Source of the DNA: Caprimulgus europaeus
Lineage: Eukaryota > Chordata > Aves > Caprimulgiformes > Caprimulgidae
Assembly: GCA_907165065.1 (NCBI GenBank)
Contig: OU015529.1
Location: 4,209,054 to 4,273,053 of the forward strand
DNA: 64,000 bases
Direction: 5' to 3'
The notes beneath the pieces are model-generated. The model was not told the DNA's origin and made no database searches. It saw only the letters and a program-made list of their open reading frames with translations. How positions within the stretch are numbered: the first letter of the stretch is position 1; each line of letters starts with the position of its first letter. The position numbers and the translations under genes are program-made. This document shows, piece by piece, positions 59,159 through 64,000 of the stretch.

Positions 59159-61981
59159 AAATTAAGTTGTAAATCAAAATCCCTCTCAGGACCAGGTTCC
59201 AGCCAGGTAGTGTCTTGCCTTCACCAAAACAAGGAGGTGAATTTTCCAGACTTCCCTGAAATCAATGGCCAAACCTATGGAACAGAAGATGTGAGCCCTG
59301 TCAGTCTCTCAGACAGCCCCCAGATTGTTTTGTCAGCCAAACAACAGACCCCCTTGCTGCCCTTACGTAGCCTCAGCACAAACCCAAGCCCCTCTGGCCT
59401 TTCTGTTCATGTATATATATGAGTGACGTGGAAACCAGACAAGGACAACTCAAAATGGGGTTGCTGTTGGATGGCTTCCTTGTGGCTTTTGCAGAGCATG
59501 GGCTCCTTTTAGCTCTTCCCACCAGACTTTGCCCTGTGCTTGGAGAAGGCTTCTCCAGGATGGAGAGGATCCTTCCCTCCCTGCTCCCAGCCAGCCCCCA
59601 GGTCTCTGAAAAACAGAATGCAGGATTTTGTTGCATGACTATAAATGGTGAATTGCACAGGCCAGGAAGGATTATTTATTTATTCTGTCATTCCTCAGTG
59701 CATGCAAAGCCAACTTCTGCCTGTCTCCTGGGATTGCATGTGAGAACTAAGGGCTGAGGAGCGGTCACTGGGGTGAAGTCCCCAGGTATTGTCCAGTGGG
59801 TTGTTTTATTGTGCAAATAAACATTCCTGAAGCTACAAATGAGGAACACATTTGGGACAGAGGGTTTGCCATTGCACAGCAGCATTCTGAAAGCGTGCCC
59901 ACCTGTCCCTCCTCAACAAAAAATACTAAGTGAGACTTCAGGTGCCTGCCAAATCTTTATGCATCATGTTATAAGGTGTTATCTGGAGAGTTCCCTCTTA
60001 TCTCCCATTTCAAGCCCTCTTCTCAGCTTTTCAGCTCTTGTAACCAAGGATAACACCTAAATGGTCCCACGTGCTTTGATCTCTTCTTGGGAAGCACCAC
60101 CTTGGTTTTCTTTCAACTTCATTCCTCTATTCTTCTTTCTTCTCATAATGCCTGTTCACCTCCAGCTCTGCTCACCTCGTTCCCAGAGAACAGGGTAACT
60201 GGTCATGAAGTGACTGGCACCTTTCATAATTTTTCCCTGGGAAAGAAACTCCTCCCTGACACTGCAGCACTGTGTGACACTGGGCAGCACTGTGGTGCCA
60301 TCACACCTGGAGAACATGGTCCAGCTTTGCCCTTGTGCAAGGGGTTTAGTCACTGGTGTTGGTGGATTTGCACCCACTTACATCCCAGGCAAAGTTTGTG
60401 CCTTAAAAGTCATGTGCTAATTTCTAATGACCCCTCCCTCACCCCTCTGCAGCGTGGCTGTTTTAAGAGGGATTGCTCATCCTGGGGGATGCTGTTTGCT
60501 TCCCACCCCAGACAGAGGACAGGGGCACATCTGGAGGCTCTCAGGTGGTCCTGGTCCTGATGGGTATCAGCCTGGCAGCCCCTTGCAGCCTCAAATGTCC
60601 CCCAAGGTGCCAGCACCCACTGAAAGGTGCTGCCAGTGGCAAGACCATTTCCAGCAGGACAATGTGACCACACCACAGGAGCACCCACCAGCCTGGCTGA
60701 GCTTTCCGTTTGCCATTTCAAAGCCCTCAGGAGGGCTTAATCTTGTTTTCAGATCTAATCCATTAAACAGATGCATTATCCTTACACAGATTTGCTTTTT
60801 TTTCCTGAGCTCCAGCAAAGCCCCATGCCAGGTCTCTCTGTTAGACAAGGTTTTTGCAGTGGCCTTGCTCCGAGCACAAATCCTGGCAATAACTGCCTGG
60901 GACAAACAAACCCTCTGTCCTCCAGCACACCTGCACATAGGCTTGGCAACTCACCCCGGGAAACACACCAAAAAATGACATTTTGTGCTTCTCCTGAACC
61001 ACATGACCATGTTCTCCAAGCTCTGAAAAGTGCAGGAGACACTAGAAGCTGCTGCCACACAGCAGCCCGCTCTCCTGCACAGCCACCAGACCCTCCCACA
61101 GCACCACTTGACTTTCTGTCCTGGAGTCTCTTGTTATCTCCCCAGGCTGAGAAACTCCAACAGCACTCGTGGCTATATCCTAGCCTACTCTTTACCCATG
61201 GCCTGATCAAAATGGAAAGGGAAGACTGTCCAAGGAGAATGTTTTTCTATTTTCTCAAAGCAGAAGTCTCCAGGACCCTGGCAAACAAAGGAGTCACCCC
61301 CAGACCCTTCTCCATTGTGCTTCTAGCTTGGGTTCAGCCCTGACTGCAAATGTCCAGTTAGACCAGGACCAGGTAAGCATTCAGCAACAGCCAACAGCAT
61401 CCTCAGCTTCACACCCATTAATGCTGGAGCAGGTCATGCCATGGTGTGAGTGTGGTGCCAGCCCCGCTGGGCTGAGGGGTACAGCCCCACTCAGGGTGCA
61501 GGGGCATTGGGGCTGTGCCTGGGGCATGGGAGGTGCAGGCAGAGGGGGAAAACTCCTGCCCATTGCCTTTTCTGGGTGCTGAACCCTCGTGCTGTAACTC
61601 TCCTCAGTCTTGTTGAGTCTTTCTTGTGAGAGTCAACCAAACTTCTGCACCCTTCCCTGGCAGGAGATGCCTGCCTTTAGCTAAACTGCTCTTCTCACCT
61701 GGCAACCCATTAAGTATTTCTTTGCCTTCACCTTGGTCCAGGTTCAAACCAGATGTCAAAATACTGAAGGTTCAGTTCCAGTTGAAGGACAGGAGCCCCA
61801 AAGCCCTGGCACTGCTTTCCAGACCAAGCTCTGGACCATTGTGCTGTTGGTCCAAGAGAAGATCCCGCACAAAGCCGCACGCTCCCCTCCCCAGCAGCTC
61901 CTGCTCACAGGGGCTTTTAATAACCTGAACAACTGAAATGACACAGAGGTGGAGCAACTCTGCACTCAGCACAATGACAAC

Positions 61982-62281
61982 AGGGAGGGACTTTTCATAA
62001 GGGCAGTTAGTGACAGAACAAGGGGTGATGGCTTGAAACTGGAAGAGGGGAAGTTTAGATGAGATATTAGGAAGAAATTCTTTGGTGTGAGGGTGATGAG
62101 ACCCTGGCCCAGGTTGCCCAGAGAAGCTGTGGCTGCTCCTCCCTGGAAGTGTTCTCGGCCAGGTTGGATGAGGCTTTGAGCAACCTGGTCTAGTGGAAGG
62201 TGTCCCTGCTGCTGGCAGGGGGGTTGGGACTGGATGAGCTTTAAGGTCCCTTCCAACCCAGACCAGTCTGGGATTCTATGA
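61982..62281 (+). mobile_element. CR1 LINE 3' fragment
   Basis: A sense CR1 end of the 'GGTCTAGTGGAAGGTGTCC' subfamily, from AGGGAGGGACTTTTCATAAG to GGGATTCTATGAC. Well preserved. Confidence 0.94.
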
Positions 62282-64000
62282 CAATCCAACATTTCTTCAA
62301 TGAAAGTCCTCAAGTTAGAAAAGCATCCCGTAATTTCACAGATTTTTACAGCAAGAATTCCAGCCACAGGGCAGAATCCTCAGTGTCACCCAGTGACCAG
62401 GCATGGATGGAGCCTTTCCTTCCCCTCTGTGCTACTCATTTGAACGGTGCTTCAAAGACAGCAGTTCTGCAGAGAAGAAAAGAACACCTTCTTTTGACTG
62501 TCTATTAACATACATGAAAGTCCTTTCAGAAGATAAGAACTCTAGAAGCTCCTGTATGCTTTTCAAAAGCTGTGGGGGCAAAAGTAACTGTGGTCAGGGC
62601 AGTAACAGTGCAGTTTTAAGGGCTGAGAGACAGAGGGTGTAAATCAGCATCAGCCCACTGCAGAGCCAGCGCAACTCACAAGTTTGAGACCTTGGCTGGA
62701 TGTTTATCCTGACCATCTAACTGCCACAGGCACTGTAAAATAAACTTCAACCAAGCCAATCAGGCAGATGCTTTGTGCACAAGAGGTAAGGACACCTTTA
62801 CTGGGGTGCAGAAAAAAACCCCAAATCTGCATAAGGCTTATTTCATATTTTTTTCACATCATGACCTCAGCCTGGTTCTACACCAACTTCATGTCCATGG
62901 GAACAATCTGACAGCAGCCAGTCAGTGTGCTGAATTGCCAGTGTCCCATTCCATGCTCTCAAGCCAAAGAGCTCCAGCGCTGGATTCAAGGAGCTGGTAG
63001 AGTTCCCAGCCTCGCTGCACCTGAGTGACCAACACAGAGGCCCCAGACAGTGATCTGCAGATAACAGCCATCCTACATCAGCTCATCCTCTGGAACAGGG
63101 CATCTGGCAAAGGAGAACCGAGCCCCTCTGCCTCACTCCTACCCTCCTACCACATTTTCAGGTCCCCAAGACCCTTCAGTATTAAAGATCAAGCTGCATG
63201 CTTCTTCCATCTACACTGAACAACTATTTGCATCACACAAAGACAACCCATCAGGCCTCAGGGCTGCTCAGGGATCTGTTTCTGGTTTGTAGCTTCGTTA
63301 TATCTTTGTGGACATGTCTACCATCACGTTCAGGATCTTTCCTCTCTGAACACACAGGCTTTGGCTGTGAAAGGCAGGCAGGACCTCTGCCACCTCTGCA
63401 CTCACTCACCAGCCATTCAGTACTGAAGAATGTGATTCTCTGATATTTATTTCCAAAGAAATTGGAACAAAATAATTATAAGAAAGATTTCTTCTGGTGC
63501 ATGCAATTCTTCAAAGCCAGGAGCATAGGAACAGTCAAGCTGAAATTGAGCATGAAGCAGTTTAAACCATCTGAAAGTTAATGTTTTTCCATGTGGCATC
63601 AAAAGAAACTTGCTTTCCATCTTCAATCTCATCTGCTTTTGCACAGGAACTTCTTGTCCAGGTGAAGTGAGTGACCCTGGTCTGTGCTGTGCAGCACTGG
63701 AGCTGTGTGTTGAGGGCAGCCAGCTGCTGGTCAGCCAGGGACTGCCTCCCTCAAACGTCACACCATGGGCCAAATCCTGCCTGCCACCACCTGAACCGAG
63801 GTTACCTTGAGCAGGTGAGGGCTGAAGAGTTAGGCCCAAGGTGTATATGGTATCTATAGCCTAGCAAAGAGAAGGTTTTTCTTTTTTCCTTGAACTTAGA
63901 GCAGAAGACAAACCCAGCAGGAAGAAATTCCATCTCTTTCCTTTTAATTGAAAATAGATCCATAAAATCCTGCTAAGTCTATGGACTAAGGCAGCTTGAA

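Larger units (their letters stand above)
21424..64000 (-). other. LHPP: LHPP last intron (3' part, continues past window)
   Basis: No further LHPP exon could be found. I looked for the reverse complements of the GKPSP, GDD, FCTNES and YYKETSG codon regions on the - strand and saw none, so the intron spans at least 42.5 kb. It carries CR1 copies, one solo LTR (53485-54160) and several short palindromes. The long unique stretches (22391-24300, 24864-28017, 28225-29447, 29626-32875, 34313-38732, 39471-43915, 45084-48619, 48735-50599, 51139-52329, 54161-56104, 57473-59039, 59159-61981 and 62282-64000) show no gene I can support. Some AT-rich blocks listed separately may be enhancers. Confidence 0.7.

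Noticed and set aside
60427-61343. Frames of 183 and 190 codons on +
   Set aside because: No similarity to a known family that I recognise, no promoter or splice structure, and low-complexity residue use. Treated as chance.

Overview
The window is vertebrate nuclear DNA from a bird. The main evidence is about thirty copies of the CR1 LINE, with the 3' ends (ATTCTATG-like octamers after a conserved GGTCCCTTCCAACCC block) that are typical of avian genomes, plus two solo LTRs of an avian endogenous retrovirus family. There is no prokaryotic gene organisation. Protein-coding sequence is sparse: two terminal exons, 421 coding bases in total.

The two host genes lie tail to tail. On the + strand, the last coding exon of FAM53B (simplet; a nuclear regulator of Wnt/beta-catenin signalling) lies at 13298-13627. 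It is followed by a long 3' UTR that most likely ends near 17095. On the - strand, the last coding exon of LHPP (phospholysine phosphohistidine inorganic pyrophosphate phosphatase, a HAD-family phosphatase) lies at 21423-21333, with a short 3' UTR ending near 20560. This convergent LHPP/FAM53B order is also the one I know from human 10q26, so each gene call supports the other.

Layout: 1-13297 is the 3' part of the last FAM53B intron. It carries two minisatellites (19-bp and 10-bp units), a pure AAAAT array, CR1 fragments and a solo LTR. 13298-17095 is the FAM53B terminal exon with its UTR, which has no visible transposon insertion. 17096-20560 is the intergenic gap, with three CR1 copies. 20561-21423 is the LHPP terminal exon. 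21424-64000 is the last LHPP intron, still open at the window edge: more than 42 kb with CR1 copies, one solo LTR, several perfect short palindromes and a few AT-rich, transposon-free blocks that may be conserved enhancers.

Most long open frames in this window are not genes. They come from the minisatellites, whose unit lengths are not multiples of three and which happen to lack stops, from CR1 reverse-transcriptase remnants, or from chance. I did not find a new biological system. The items most worth checking are the G-rich 10-bp array (G-quadruplex potential), the near-identical CR1 direct repeats flanking the FAM53B terminal exon, the twin hairpin at 30608-30659, the inverted CR1 pair at 32876-34312, and the homeodomain-site-rich block near 54360-54620.
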